Source: Pristionchus mayeri (lineage: Eukaryota > Nematoda > Chromadorea > Rhabditida > Neodiplogasteridae). Taken from it: a stretch of 64,000 nucleotides of DNA. The notes under the pieces were generated by a model, which made no database searches, was not told the origin of the DNA, and worked only from the letters and a program-made list of their open reading frames with translations. This document shows, in pieces, positions 11,923 through 24,423 of the stretch (the stretch's first letter is position 1; each line of letters opens with the position of its first letter). Both the position numbers and the translations under genes were made by a program. The stretch lies in the NCBI GenBank assembly GCA_036245805.1, contig BTRK01000001.1:4774001-4838000 (forward strand), given 5' to 3'.

Positions 11923-14731
11923 AAAATATAACAATAATAGTAATTCTCGTTTCATGGAGCCCGGGAGCGAGATAAACATTCCAAAATTTAACTGTAGGCC
12001 CCTGCCTTATTGTTACTATCACTTTCTTAGTCAAATTGTTTAATTTTAATTTCTTAATTAAATTATGACGTATGTTTCAACCACTTTCTCTATCACTTAA
12101 CCGCTCAGCGAAGATGAATGAAGAGAAATGGTCCGCCGCGATAACAAAGGAATTTGTCTAGTCCGACACGCTGTGCTAATCAAATTTGAAAGATTATCAA
12201 AGAGAAACGCAGAGATTATTATCGAAATGATTTCCCTTGGAATTTGAAGTGGATATGAAACACAAGACCACTAACCGTATTGGTATGCATTTTTCGCAAT
12301 TTTCCCTGATCTCTCGCTGTTTCGGCGAATCGAGAAAATGTGCAAAATGAAAGACATATCAATCTGACCTACAGATTCCTTGCAGAGGCGACGATCACTT
12401 AATTACACGTTTTTTCTCGATCTTCTTGTTGTGACCCTTGGCGCCCTCAATATTACTCTATCTTTCTCCATTTCCGTTTCTGCAGAGCGTGTGCGCAAAG
12501 AATATATCATCAAATTGAGATACAGATTCGTTACATACGCTACGATCACCGAATTCTACGTTCTCTTGCTCGGCCTTCTTGCTGCTTCCCTTGAGATCGA
12601 GAGAATCGACATTCCTTCTAAACTTTTTCGTTGCGAACAATGCCGAACACACTCTTTAACTGCTGCTAATCAGCGTTTCAGCAATAAAGAAATCGAGAGC
12701 CATTCAAAGCAAACCTGCAACGTTCGCGCTGCAGAATAGTTATGTAACCTGAAGTTTACCGCATCTCTAATTTATTTTCTTTCGCTGTTTTAGAAAACAA
12801 ACATCTGACATTCCAAAGAGGCTCGAGCCCTGACTATCGGGCTGGCATAGATAGCAAGAAAACGAGAAAAAAATAGAACTCGAAGTCTTCTGGGGGTAGT
12901 TGCCGAATATCCTGAAAGCAAATACGGAGTGCCTGAAAGAACCCGCCTGACTGCCTCCACTACTGATGCTATATTGTTGAATATACAGTATGATGGGTGT
13001 TAATCGTAATTCAGATGAACGAACGTAATGATTTAATATTATCTCTGAGAACATCGACCCCCCACCGGCACGAACGTTTCGTACGGTTTACATGGTGAAT
13101 GTGAAACACTAAATGACCGATCGAATTGTTTTCAGTAATATATTATTTATCCGATATAGGATATATCCGATTTTTTTTATCCTTCGTCGATTTAACAGAG
13201 CGAAAGAGTTTGAATAATGGATACAGTGTCATAATGACTCAACATATTCCTAGCAGAGTATAAAAACAAACAACGAAAAAGGCAAAAAAAATCACTCAAT
13301 TTCAGATTTCATGACGATCAAAAATGCACAATTTCGTTTGCGCACTCGCTGGTTATAAACATTGCCTATCCAAAGTTTAGCCGAAGTGGTTAGGTAATTT
13401 CGCCCACAACAATCCTTTCAAAATTTACACTAATTCTGAAAGATGCAACCAAGGAAGCAGTGATATCTTGAATCACTTCCTATTTTCATGCTCTCTCGCT
13501 CGTGAGACAACATAAAATTACAGAAGCAAAGTTTCGCCCTTAGTTCATCACACGATCAGCGTGCTCACTATTCCCTTCCACGCACATAATAAGAGATTGA
13601 AGGGAGCAACAGTGATCACTTGGCTCTCTACAATCGAGTTTATCTTTTAACCGACGCGATTAGTTAATATGGGTAGAGCGAGGGAACCACCTTCGCACAT
13701 TTTTAGCCTGTAGCTTTATGGTTGCAAGGTGCAAATGTATTGTGGTGATTAAACCTTGGCTCATCAACATCTCCCCTACAATACAATAACATTAATCCAC
13801 AAATGATTGTATCATTCCTGAAGTTGCTGAACAACAACAAACAACCAAATATATGTTAATTAAAATATGTTAATTAGCGATTGAATAGTACTCTAATTGA
13901 CATATGGATCTCCTCGTAGTTGTCGATCACTCGCCGAACCGTCCCCATTTACAGAGAATATCCATGTAAGTAAGCAGCGATATCCTCACTCTCGCCAATA
14001 CCCATGGTCTCTTGATGGCTAAACAAAAAAAAACGAGCAGGATAAAATGTCAGAAGGAAATCATCACTCGTGGTTCATCCTACGATTTGTACATTCGTGG
14101 TTCGTCTGAATCGCCTCAATTGCAACGCTTTCTCGTCGATTTTATATCGCGAAGAACTAATCAAAATTGGGAGATTAGTACACTTTTTTCGGATATTTCA
14201 GTTGACAGATATTACAAGTGATTTGCCGAAGGTCGGCGGAGGAATTTAATTGGTAAAATGCAGAATGAATTGAAATTCATGATGCAGATTATGATACAGA
14301 TTGCTAGAAGAAAGAACATATTGATTTTACCACAAAGCAGGGACGATCGACACGAACCTATCGCGAATGTTTACATGGTAACTGTGAAACACAAGGCCAT
14401 CGACCTAAATTTTTCCGCCAATATCAGATACTACCTTTTTTTGGCTTTTTCTGAGCCCAGGTGACTTCCTTTTAAATCAAACGATAAAGTATCGCATATC
14501 AAATCTTAGATGGCAGAACACTGCAACAACAAGGAAATTCGCATTTTTGGTAGTTCGCTGCTGGCACTTTCGTGCAGCAGTGATGAGTGAAAGAAGGATG
14601 TATACATGGGCCTATAATTTCTGTAGCTCAGAGCTAAATTGATAAAATAACAAACCATAGTCACGAGTGGATCCATCAGCACCTGGCAGCGTTTGTAAAA
14701 TCTGCCAATCTGTAAAATACGATTTCGACTA

Positions 14732-14914
14732 GGGTTGGCAAAAATAGTCCGAGAGGACCGCTCCGTTCACGTGGAATGATAGTCCCAAAGTTTGGGACTA
14801 TAAATAGTCTGAGACTATTTATAGTCCGAAAGTTCCGAAAGTATGAATAGTCTGGACTATGAGTCCGAAAGTATGAATAGTCTGGACTATCCATTGGACT
14901 ATTTTTGTCAACCC
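14732..14914. mobile_element. Small MITE with internal tandem repeat
   Basis: Ends GGGTTGGCAAAAATAGTCC and its near-perfect inverse GGACTATTTTTGTCAACCC. The interior is built from permutations of AGTCTGGACTAT and GAAAGTATGAATAGTC, including two tandem units of about 29 bp at 14836-14893. Non-coding. Confidence 0.8.
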
Positions 14915-15172
14915 AATTTGGACAATGTGGTGCAGCTTATTTTCGGTATCATCGAGTCATGATCAGAGAGCTGGTATATCAAAAAAATGAAAATTAGATC
15001 ACCAAAAAGTCTTCTCGGGGAGCATACCGAATCTCGACCACACATGTCAAGAGCGCCTGAATGGATATGTACGCCTGAATATCTCCAGTAATGATTGTTA
15101 TCGTCGAATAGATAGTATAATGGCGCGTGCAATATGATTCAGATGAATTGCAGATTCAAAAATTCTGATTTT

Positions 15173-16100
15173 ATGAGAGACTATCTGAGTGAATGAACAT
15201 ATTTGTGAAGAGGATTGGCAAAGTTTAAAAAATGGAATTCACCTTAAATGTGCATACGTGTAGTACTCAGTGAGCACAGCTCGGGCATGGCATATTTAGT
15301 GCGCTGAGAAGTTCGCTGCACTTTAGTCGAAAAACGTCAATTTTCGAAATTTACCATTTCGTTATTGATCGGAACGAGTGATACCTCAAAAAATTCGGAA
15401 TATTCATGTGATTATAATTAACAATTTTCATCCCTCTCTTCCGTCTTATTCTGATCGCATGAAAACTCTTGGCCTGCGCTCGCTTACTGAGAGGAGAGTC
15501 ATAGGAGATCTTTGTATGACTCATATGATTATGACTGGTTCCAATATCATTCCTCGTTCTTCCTTCTATGTTTACAAACCCCAACGAGACCGAACCTCTT
15601 CCTTCGGTATCAACATTGAACTGACAACGAGCACCGCCAGATTCCATTTTTTTCCTGTAAGAAGCTCCCGATGGTATTCTCAACTTCCCGATGTCATTCG
15701 CACTGCCCCTAACATCCGAGTATTTAAGCATCGAATGGAGAACCACCCCATAGTTGCTGACCTCTCTCACCCTCAATGACTCAGGAGAGTCCCCCCCCCC
15801 TGCAACCGTTAATTATTTATGTCTTCATGGTATCGTCGCGCCTCGGGCGTAGATAAATTATTAATTATTATTATTATCCCTATCGGTTCTCAACTCTTTC
15901 TGAAAATTCGAAAAATTGACTATTTTCTGTAAATTTTTGATTTCAGCTCTTTCAGTAGAGTGGTTTGGGACCGTTTTGAATTCTGATTCACTAAATATGC
16001 CATGCCCGAGCTGTGCTCACCGAGTACTACACATATACACATTTACGGCGAATTCCATTTTTCCACCTTTGCCAAGCATATGTTCACTCACTCTCTTATA
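15173..16100. mobile_element. F1 foldback element, copy b, split by a LINE fragment
   Basis: Left end TGAGAGACTATCTGAGTGAA (15174-15193); right end CATATGTTCACTCACTCTCT (about 16077-16096). The F1 landmark TAGTACTCAGTGAGCACAGC (15261-15280) is mirrored at about 16010-16030. The centre of the palindrome has been replaced by the 3' part of a LINE (about 15420-15885). Confidence 0.8.
15420..15885 (+). mobile_element. 5'-truncated LINE, C-terminal RT-ORF fragment
   Basis: The frame ending in a stop at 15777-15779 resembles the extreme C-terminus of CR1/Jockey-type ORF2 proteins. It has a SYSDRMKTLGLRSLTERR block (aligning with SYPQRISLLSLQTLEQRR in the full LINE at 54 kb), then FFPVRSSRWYSQLPD and an FKHRME block before the stop. 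The 3' UTR ends in an ATT-rich microsatellite tail (about 15857-15876), as expected of a LINE 3' end. It inserted into an F1 foldback element. The sequence differs enough from the 54-kb LINE to be another family. Confidence 0.75.
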
Positions 16101-16397
16101 AGATAAATTCGATCGATTAGCATGGCTGTTTCGTACGGTTTACATAGTAACTGTGAAACACAGAACCACCCAGCAGAACGTTTCTTGCTATAGCAGATTT
16201 TATTTCCGTTAGTCGATCTGACAGTATGAGTGTTGTACAGGAAATATAATAGTAAGGATGTGCATGACGGAAAAAGTATCAGTCTGACTCACCATATCCC
16301 TTGCAGATAGACAGCCGCGTAAACGTGCTCGGAAATCTCGATGTTTCTCATGGTAGCGGTAGCATCAGCATTGGACTAATCTAAGCTACATGTATTC

Positions 16398-16590
16398 GGG
16401 GGGGGGGGGGGGGTGACAAAACGAAAACCGACAAAACTGAAACAAATCACCCCTTGCTCGGGATTTGGCTTTGGGACTTGCGAGTTGTTGCATTGATACC
16501 TGTATGCGATACACTACAGCTGCATACATAAGTCTTGTTGCCAGGCGATATTGAGGGGATCATGGAATCCCTTATTTCATGAACGTGCAT
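16398..16590. mobile_element. Half copy of poly-G-ended MITE F10
   Basis: Begins with 16 G residues (16398-16413) followed by TGACAAAAC. It then runs parallel to the left half of the palindromic element at 49805-50204 (shared: GAGTTGTTGCATTGATACC, ACATAAGTCTTGTTGCCAGG, GGGGATCATGGAAT). The second half is missing. Confidence 0.65.
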
Positions 16591-17334
16591 GAACGTAACT
16601 GTGAAACACTAGAACATCGACCGAAATGTATCCGCCAAAATCAGATTTTCTCTCTCTTTCGTCGGTCTAAAAGGACGAAAGACTGTGTATAATGTAAAAA
16701 CGTATAAGACAGACTCACCAGATTTCTTGCATCCACTTAGGTAGATCACGTAATCAACCCTCTTGCTGCCTATCTTGAGAGCGAGATAATCGTCAGTAGT
16801 TCAAACTAAACATGAAATATTTTCGTTTGATTTTACTGCATGCGTCGGCGATAGGTTGTTCACTCCTTTCACGGTAACCTTGAAAGATAAAACTATCAAT
16901 AAGTGTCGCCGAATTTGCAATCAGACAGATAAGAGTGCCTACAGTTTGCGCACGAAGCAGAAATTATTCCTTTGACACAATACAGAGATATAACGAACTG
17001 CATGGAAGTCCTTAAAGACATCCAATTGTGCTCTTCCTCTTTCGCCTGTTAAATACATCTTGTGACTATGCAGAAAATTGTGAATAAAATCAGAAAAATA
17101 TATGTTTACGTTATTTCATCTTCAGCCGAGGCTCTATTAGGGAGCCGCGTTTATTCCTGCATTCGAGGTGTCTGTGAAACACACAACCATCTAGGGCTGA
17201 ATATTTTTCGAAGATCAGGCCAAACGAAAAAGTGGCTATTGGCACTCAAGTGAAAACGATTTGCCAAGCCCTATGTTGGCACTTTCCTAGTTCCGCGCCG
17301 TCCCCATAGCTGTTTTAGCTCCCGTCCTCTCACG

Positions 17335-17500
17335 AAATCATGGCGTTTCCATGCTCGAGGGGGGAACCTCTCGGCGAATTTTTGGAGGGTGCCAGACTCC
17401 ATCCCTTTTTGGGGGTGGTATCTGGCTCCACCCCTCCCGCCCCTTCGGGGGCGGGATCACGGGGGTGGGGCCTGGCGCGGAGCTAGTCCCCCAATGTTTT
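17335..17500. other. GC-rich hairpin-forming island
   Basis: A GC-rich stretch in AT-rich surroundings with self-complementary segments, notably CCGCCCCTTCGGGGGCGGG (17439-17457), enclosed by GGCTCCACCCC..GGGGTGGGGCC. No gene or RNA family recognised. Confidence 0.45.
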
Positions 17501-17875
17501 ACATCAGATATTGTTGGTGATTTTCATAACATTAAGAAAATTATCGGCTAATTTAGTTATAGTTCCATCATAAAAACATGGGCTCGCAGCTGCAATTCTT
17601 CAATTGACAGCTTAGAAGATCAAATAACAATAACTCATTTGGATAGTGAATAAATAGAGTACAATTTTCAAGTGGAGATCATGTAGTGGTTTTTACAGTG
17701 TTCACGAGTTCAATGAGACACAAGGCCATCAAGAAGTGCATCCGAATTAGCGATCGGAGAAAGAAAAAAAAGTTCTTCGGCTCTGTCAATCAAAAATGGA
17801 AGAGCGAATGAATATGCAATATAGAAAGTCAATGGTTGGATGTAAATATTGATTTCACTATTGTTTCAGCCCATA

Positions 17876-18860
17876 TGAGGCCGTTTGCCTAAGAATCGAG
17901 CAGATCCTAATGAATTCGGCACAGCCAAAAAATGTCGATTCTCTATAAATCTGGGTTTTGGGGTAATCGAATGTGCTGAAAACGAGTGGCGCATTCATTT
18001 TGCCCCAGAGCCTTCGTTGGCTCCAGACGGCGTCACGTCGAAACCACATTTTTGAGTATATCGCCCCTCCGGAAAGTGCTAAAATTACTCGAATAAGGTT
18101 CCCGGGGTAGAATTTCATGCTGATTACGCCTATCCAATTCATTTTTTATGAATTATTAAAATACATTTTGAAAAATCAACTTTTTTATATGCCCAAAGTC
18201 GGCTGAGTGAGTTACATGGTTGGATCCGCCGTGACGAGAGGATTCAGAATCTCCATTTTCATCCATTTTGGTGTCCGGACTCCGAAAATTGAAAGCATTT
18301 AGTGAGCCGAAATATGGAGAAAACTGGAGAAATGCCACTTCCTCTCCCCTCTCCCTCCCCTCTATGCCCTCTGGCACCCCTCGCTAGTCCCTCCAGGAGG
18401 GAGAGGGGAGAGGAAGTGCCGTTTTCTCCAGATTTCGGAACACTAAATGCTTTCAATTTTCGGAGTCCGGACACCAAAATGGACGAAAATAGAGATTCTG
18501 AATCCTCTCGTCACGGCGGATCCAACCATGTAACTCACTCAGCCGACTTTGGGCATATAAAAAGGTTGATTTTTCAAAATTTATTTTAATAATTCATAAA
18601 AAATGAATTGCATAGGCGTAATCAGCATGAAATTCTACCCCGGAAACCTTATTGAGTAATTTTAGCACTTTCCGGAGGAGCGATATACTCAAAAATGTGG
18701 TTTCGACGAGACGACGTCTAGAGCCAACGAAGGCTCTGGGGGCAAAATGAATGCGCCCATCGTTGTCAGCACATTCGATTACCCCAAAACCCAGACTTAT
18801 AGAGAATCGACATTTTTTGGCTGTGCCGAGTCGTGCCCGATTCTTAGTCAAACGGGCTCA
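17876..18860. mobile_element. F3 foldback element, copy a
   Basis: TA-flanked palindrome beginning TGAGGCCGTTTGCCTAAGAA and ending with the inverse near 18841-18860. It has strong pairing through the middle (for example CCGCCGTGACGAGAGGATTC at 18228-18247 against its complement near 18510-18530). The core carries G/C-rich gagaggggagaggaagtg blocks as inverted repeats. The 72- to 95-codon ORFs on both strands read the same arms and are artefacts. A diverged copy lies at 27023-27937. Confidence 0.88.
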
Positions 18861-19269
18861 TATAAAGCGAGTATCAAACTCGTGCAAAACTGTAACACCA
18901 CAATAGAGCAACAGTCAAAATTTATACATGTGTTTACACATCATCTTGAATTGAGAGGAATGGATAGGTACATAAGTGTGAATGGAGAACGAATAGATTA
19001 TCGGAAGATCTTCGAGCAACAAATCGAGTCAAGGAGTGGATTCTTCTTCAGTAAACTAATCGATAATTGCTAAACATGAAAATTCAGTCTTCAAAACAAC
19101 AATGAATTAGTTCCATTAACAACGGGATCTTCTTCTCTATCCAAATTGCCGAAAACTACGAGCATGAAACATGGGGATTGTGAAACTATAATACATCAGT
19201 GGGTGATTAGTGAACTTGATTATGGTAGAACAACTTCTCAGTCACATGGGGTTTCATTTTCTCTTTCGC

Positions 19270-22200
19270 TTAGAACAAGTCTTTGACGAAATCCGCCACA
19301 TCCCCAGCTTTCTGTAAGATTCAAAATACCAATAGTTAGTAAACTCAATCTAACCTCAGTCACAGTAGATGCTGCCCCCGATACAGTATCCGCAACAGAG
19401 CCGAACATCCCGCCAGCGTCAGACTGAAATCGCTCTATTCATACATTCCCAATTTTGCTAGCCACTAGTAGTCTCTAGAATCAGTTAGACATCAATAATG
19501 TAAGATACATTCTACTCCTATACGATCAATACTAATCTATGTTATGCGACCCAATAAATAACCTGTGTTAGATGAAGTGACCAACTATTCTGACTTCACG
19601 TCACCACTCACCACAGTAGAATCAGCCTGTGCAGCCGAATCGGACATGGCCTTACGAGCCTAAATACATGTAAATATCCAATAAATATTTAGCCCTCTAA
19701 TTTAATTTCTTGCCACTGTATAATAATCATTTACGATAACGATTCCATTTGTTTCAATAATGTTCTAACTCTGGAAATAAGGTCTAAAAATATTTTCGCA
19801 GTACCAGGTATGCAGCGCTCAGAGTATGCTCTGCAGCCGTGATCATGTCGTCCTTCAAAGACTGAAAAAATCGATATTTTTGAACCTAAAACGTATGAAT
19901 AAATGCACTACGTGAAGGCTTTTAGAAATATAATACCAAAGTTGTGTTCACGGTATACAGTAGCGAGCAAAACTCTATCACCTTTAGTTTTTCAATCATA
20001 ACTTCCCTTAATCTTATTCAATCTTCACAAATTTGCGGATGCACTAATCCTTTATGATTACCAATCGAATCATCTATCCGTGGAAACCTCGCGATAGCGT
20101 ACGGTAGGTCACTGTGAAATCGATATTTCGCTCAAAATTGCATTTTTCGGTAAAATGTGCGCCAAAAATAGAGAAATAATGTTATCCAAATATAAATCAG
20201 CAGGGTCGAAAGTGCAACTCTCGGACTTTCGAATGCACCTTTTGAATTAATTGAGAATCGATTTTTGAGCGCAGGTAGATCAATTCAAACTACAGTACTT
20301 TTTAGTACATTTGTGGCTCTAACTTTAATTCTAAAGAAGCAATCGAGCTCAAATTTATAGCGTAGCATATGGTGGTGGTCCCTATTCACATGTACAAGTT
20401 TGGGGTTGGCCGGCCTCGATTTCTCCAAAATCGTCACTTTTGATATGCTTTACTTTGACGAGCTCTAAGTTCCGGGTAGATTTTTTTCGGAGCCCAGAAA
20501 GTGAATTGGAGATTCTACAATGAAGGCCGAACAGATCTGTGAAATTTGGTATCTATTGGTCACATTTTCTTATAGATATCATACTTTGAATCTAGTAAAA
20601 TTTGTCAAAAAACGGGTCATTTTGGACGAAATTGGACGAAAATTGCCTGTTTTTGACGAATTGTGCAAGATTCAAAGTATCATATCTATACGGAAATGTG
20701 ACCAATATGTACCAAATTTCTCAGATCTGTTCGGCCTTCATTGTAGAATCTCCAATTCACTTTCTGGGCTCCGAAAAAAATCTACCCGGAACTTAGAGCT
20801 CGTCAAAGGAAAGCATATCAAAAGTGACGATTTTGGCGAAATCGAGGCCGGCCAACCCCAAACTTGTACATGTGAATAGGGACCACCAGCGTATGCTACG
20901 CTATAAATTTGAGCTCGATTGCTTCTTTAGAATTAAAGTTAGAGCCATAAATGTACTAAAAAGTACTGTAGTTTGAATTGATCTACCTGCGCTCAAAAAT
21001 CGATTCTCAATTAATTCAAAAGGTGCATTCGAAAGTCCGAGAGTTGCACTTTCGACCCTGCTGATTTATATTTGGATAACATTGTTTCTCTATTTTTTGG
21101 CGCACATTTTACCGAATAATGTTATTTTGAGCGAAATATCGATTTCTCAGTGACCTACCGTACGCTATCGCGAGGCATCCATCGGATATATGATTCGATT
21201 GGTAATCATAAAAGATTAGTGCATCCGCAAATTTGTGAAGATTGAATAAAATTGAGGGAAGTTATGCTTGAAAAACTCAAAGGTGATAGGAGAGACTATC
21301 TGAGTGAGTGAACATATTTGTGAATACCTTTGGCAAAGTAGGAAAAAGGGAATTTGCCCTAAATATGTATACGAGTAGTACTCGATGAGCATAGCTCAAG
21401 CGTGGCTTATTTAGTGTTCCAGATGGCGCGCTGAGAAATGCGCGACACTTCAGTCCAAAAATGCAAATTTTCGAATTTTGTCATTTCGGAATGACTGATA
21501 TCTCGAAACATGCGCACTATTATGGTGAGTGTATGTGCCAAGTTTCACAAGAAACCGATTTAAAATCTTGGTGAAAAATCGAAAATTCGTCATATTTTGC
21601 AAAAAAATCTTCAAAATTAGGTAATAGTTCTTACAGATGGTAGGGTATTAACACTTTTTATTTATGAATCGTATAGCTCCAACTGAGCACTAGCTAATAG
21701 GAGAAAACAAGGGAAATTAAAAATAGACTTGAGAAAATTTTGTGAATAAGCTCGATAAACTTGAATAAAGTCAGTTCATGATGAAGCCAGTGGCCTACCG
21801 TACTCCACAACAGAATCAGAGGAACAATGTTCTAGAGTTAGCCTACACATAGTAGTCGATGAGAGAAATCTCTCTGCATCAATATAAATTCGATATGTTT
21901 GCGCACGCGCCAGCGCGCTGATGCTGAATATCTACCGTAATCTCTCGATAATATATCAGCGTTCTGGCGCGCGCGGATGCATATAAAAATTATATTGATG
22001 CTGAGAGATTTCCCTCGACTACTATGTGTAGGCTAACTCTAGAACATTGTTCCTCTGATTCTGTTGTGGAGTACGGTAGGCCACTGGCTTCATCATGGAC
22101 TGACTTTATTCAAGTTGATCGAGCTTATTCACAAAATTCTCGCAAAGTCTATTTTTAATTTCCCTTGTTTTCTCCTATTAGCTAGTTATCAGTTGGAGCT

Positions 22201-22959
22201 ACACGATTCATAAATAAAAAGTGTTACTACCCAACCATCTAAACGAATTATTACCTTATTTTGACGAACTTTCAGCAAAATATGACGAATTTTCGATTTT
22301 CACCAAGAGTTGAAATCGGTTTCTTGTGAAACTTGGCACATACATTCACCATAATAGTGCGCATGTTTTGAGATATCAGTCATTCCGAAATGGCAAAATT
22401 CGAAAATTTGCATTTTTGGACTGAAGTGTCGCGCACTTCTCAGCGCGCCATCTAGAACACTAAATAAGCCACGTCTGAGCTATGCTCACCGAGTACTACA
22501 CGTATACACATTTAGGGCAAATTCCATTTTCCCTACTTTGCCAAGCATAACTTCATCTACTCAGATAGTCTCTCATAGAGTTTTGCTCGCTACTGTAGTT
22601 CACCAAGACTTACAAGTACAATGTAATAGTGCCGCAAGAACGGTACCGACTCTCATTATTTCACACGATTTCCGGTAAAATAGCTGGCCCACCTAAGCGT
22701 TCCACCACTATATTTCTCACCTCATCCGTGTAGTTCTTCTTCTCGAAGTTTCCGCTAGCACTTATCTGAAAATTTTGAATTATCGCATTGTTATTTACAT
22801 GGCGAATCGTACCGACTAGATAAAAAATATTTTAACCATTGGATGTAAATGATAATCACGCGTTACCTTTTCACGGAATGCATTTACCAAGCGAATAATG
22901 CATTTGGAGGCTTTGTAAGCCTTGAAAGCAGAAGAAAGAAGAAAGAAATCAACCATGGC
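19270..22959 (-). CDS. Small nematode-type protein, paralog of the 28.8-32.3 kb gene
   Basis: Reconstructed from six phase-0 exons on the minus strand: 22867-22959, 22721-22765, 19805-19861, 19612-19659, 19355-19423 and 19270-19311, ending TTC TAA. All junctions have AG/GT. The first exon follows an acceptor (CTTCCTCAG) directly before GCCATGG, so the ATG at 22954-22956 may be the start after trans-splicing, giving 116 residues. An upstream exon cannot be excluded. Exons SDAGGMFGS and AMVDFFLLSSAFKAYK align with SEAGEIFGS and VMYPLIILRRALKAAK of the neighbouring gene, and the 3' UTRs are also similar. The middle is alanine-rich and amphipathic (AARKAMSDSAAQADSTV-like). No domain family is recognised and the function is unknown. 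The large second intron holds nested foldback elements. Confidence 0.72.
19958..22595. mobile_element. F4 foldback element containing an F1 element
   Basis: TA-flanked (19956-19957, 22596-22597). Begins CAGTAGCGAGCAAAACTCTA and ends with its inverse TTTTGCTCGCTACTG. The arms run 19958-20600 and about 20660-21289 with a centre near 20635. The right terminus is displaced to 22578-22595 because an F1 element (21290-22575) inserted into it. The whole structure sits in intron 2 of the host gene at 19270-22959. ORFs inside it (for example 20520-20879) are arm artefacts. Confidence 0.88.
21290..22575. mobile_element. F1 foldback element, copy c (inserted in F4)
   Basis: Ends GGAGAGACTATCTGAGTGAG / CTCAGATAGTCTCTCA with TA flanks. 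It has long arms with landmark TAGTACTCGATGAGCATAGC (21376-21395) mirrored at about 22475-22500. The centre contains CGCGCGCCAG-type inverted motifs and GTACGGTAGG / CCTACCGTAC. Insertion into F4 shows F1 moved later than F4. Confidence 0.88.
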
Positions 22960-23099
22960 CTGAGGAAGAATCTTCCATAATACACATGCTTGCTCGCTAG
23001 ATATTTTTATCATCAACAATATCTATGAGATCCTCAGTATTTACCAATCTAGCGAAATTGCGCAGCGGCAGGGGGAGATTGACCAGAACACACTAGGGA

Positions 23100-23200
23100 T
23101 TCCATGTGAGGTAGCATTTCAGCTACGCCTTTCCCTCCTCAATTGCGAAATCAGGCGAGGGAGAGGCGTAGTGGAATCGCTACCTCGCATCGAATGATCA
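23100..23200. repeat. Imperfect hairpin
   Basis: TGTGAGGTAGCATTTCAGCTACGCC.. pairs with ..GGCGTAGTGGAATCGCTACCTCGCA around a short loop (23140-23155). It lies just upstream of the 19.3-23.0 kb gene. Possibly a small MITE. Confidence 0.55.
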
Positions 23201-23639
23201 ACCCTAATTTACGCATTCGTCAATAATAAGATCAATCTTTGGTGAACGATGAATCTAAATAAATAACGGAATAACATGGCGCACTGAAAATTAAGAAACA
23301 AAGCGCTATGTTTCACTTTCCACCGGGAAGATTCGCGTTTCGATATATTGGTATATCACGTGTCTTCTGAGAGATTGCATGAAATCGAAGTACCCTTTTG
23401 ACAAAATGTTCAAACTGCTCAGAAATTGTGCCAAACTATCATGGCTGATGTCCCCAAGTACTAGTATTTTTCTGTTAACGTTGTGGAGCCGGAATCTCGA
23501 AACTGCCTAAAAGCCGGGTCTTGATATTTCAAAAATTCAAAAATGTGTATTTTGCTTAAAACTTGAGTAAAAGAGTCGATCAAAAAAGAGAAATGACCGT
23601 CGTGTCGGGCTGAACAACTTTTATGTTGATGGTTTTTGC

Positions 23640-23945
23640 GTACCTTATCACGGCCCCCGGAGCATCGACATAAGGAAAATGAAAACGTCCGCAGGCATCA
23701 AGGAAAAGACGCGCGCTTTCAAAAAAAACTACAATCAGAATTGCCAGAGAAGCCTGAGTTGCAACTTGAAATGCTTGATAATAATTGTCACGATTGTCAC
23801 GTTACTCGCGGTGCGAAGTCTTTTGTTCCGTTTAGCGAGCAAATTCCACAGCATAATTTTTTACAGCTCGGACAATTTTCAGGATAGCTCCCGGACGTTT
23901 TTGCTTTCCTTATGTCGATCTTCCGGGGGCCGTGCCTTATAGAGA
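23640..23945. repeat. Inner palindrome within F2a
   Basis: GTACCTTATCACGGCCCCCG (23640-23659) pairs with GGGGGCCGTGCCTTAT (about 23925-23941), and TTTTCATTTTCCTTATGTCG pairs with its complement near 23905-23920. Non-coding; the apparent ORFs read the arms. Confidence 0.7.
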
Positions 23946-24423
23946 AAAATATGAAAATTCCAAAAATTCCTTTTTCGCACTATCAAATCAGTGGTTTTCG
24001 GGGTGTCGTGAAAAAAAAGTGTTCCACATCCAGATGAGATATCTTCAGATTCGGAATCTACGTCCAATTCTACCCCGTGAAAAATTAAATTTAGGAAAGT
24101 TGACGATGGAATATTTGTCTAAAAATCGCGTTGAATGTTGAAAAATGCAGATTTGTCTGTTACAATCCCACACATCGAAGTAAATTATCAAGCATTTAGA
24201 CCGAAAGTTATAGAGTTATAGTGTTTTTACACTCAATCTCGACAGGAACAATCAAAAAATGTCAAAAAAAACGATATTTTCGGATTTCCGGAAACTCGAT
24301 TTTTTCACTTTCGAGGGGCGATATCTCATATGGATGTGGAACAATTTTTTTCACGACACTCCGAAAACCACTGATTTGATAGTGCGAAAAGGGAATTTTT
24401 GGAATTTTCATATTTTTATATAT

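Larger units (their letters stand above)
12230..17730 (+). pseudogene. Cluster of BTB-like exon fragments, second cluster (plus strand)
   Basis: The motifs of the 2.4-5.9 kb cluster recur here in the opposite orientation. HGNCETQDHRP-like peptides occur near 12248, 13090, 14375, 16145, 16595, 16870, 17165 and 17705. YQSDSPYPLQ-like peptides occur near 12360, 13230, 16285 and 16705, each about 110-150 bp downstream of one of the first. Some copies have in-frame stops (for example TGA or TAA near 12253 and 16880). The nucleotide conservation extends into the intervening presumed intron. Interrupted by a MITE (14732-14914), an F1 element (15173-16100) and a half F10 element (16398). BTB identity is inferred from the FAYTST-containing relatives at 52.4 and 62.2 kb. 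Confidence 0.4.

Noticed and set aside
2590..17190. TGTTTCA cores resembling the upstream motif of nematode 21U-RNA (piRNA) genes
   Set aside because: The conservation is much longer than that motif (about 35 bp), reads as a peptide (CETQDHR) in most copies, and is paired with a second exon-like block. A repeated exon explains it better, though small-RNA data could overturn this.
20520..20879. 119-codon ORF
   Set aside because: Spans the centre of the F4 palindrome; its sense and antisense halves are the same sequence.
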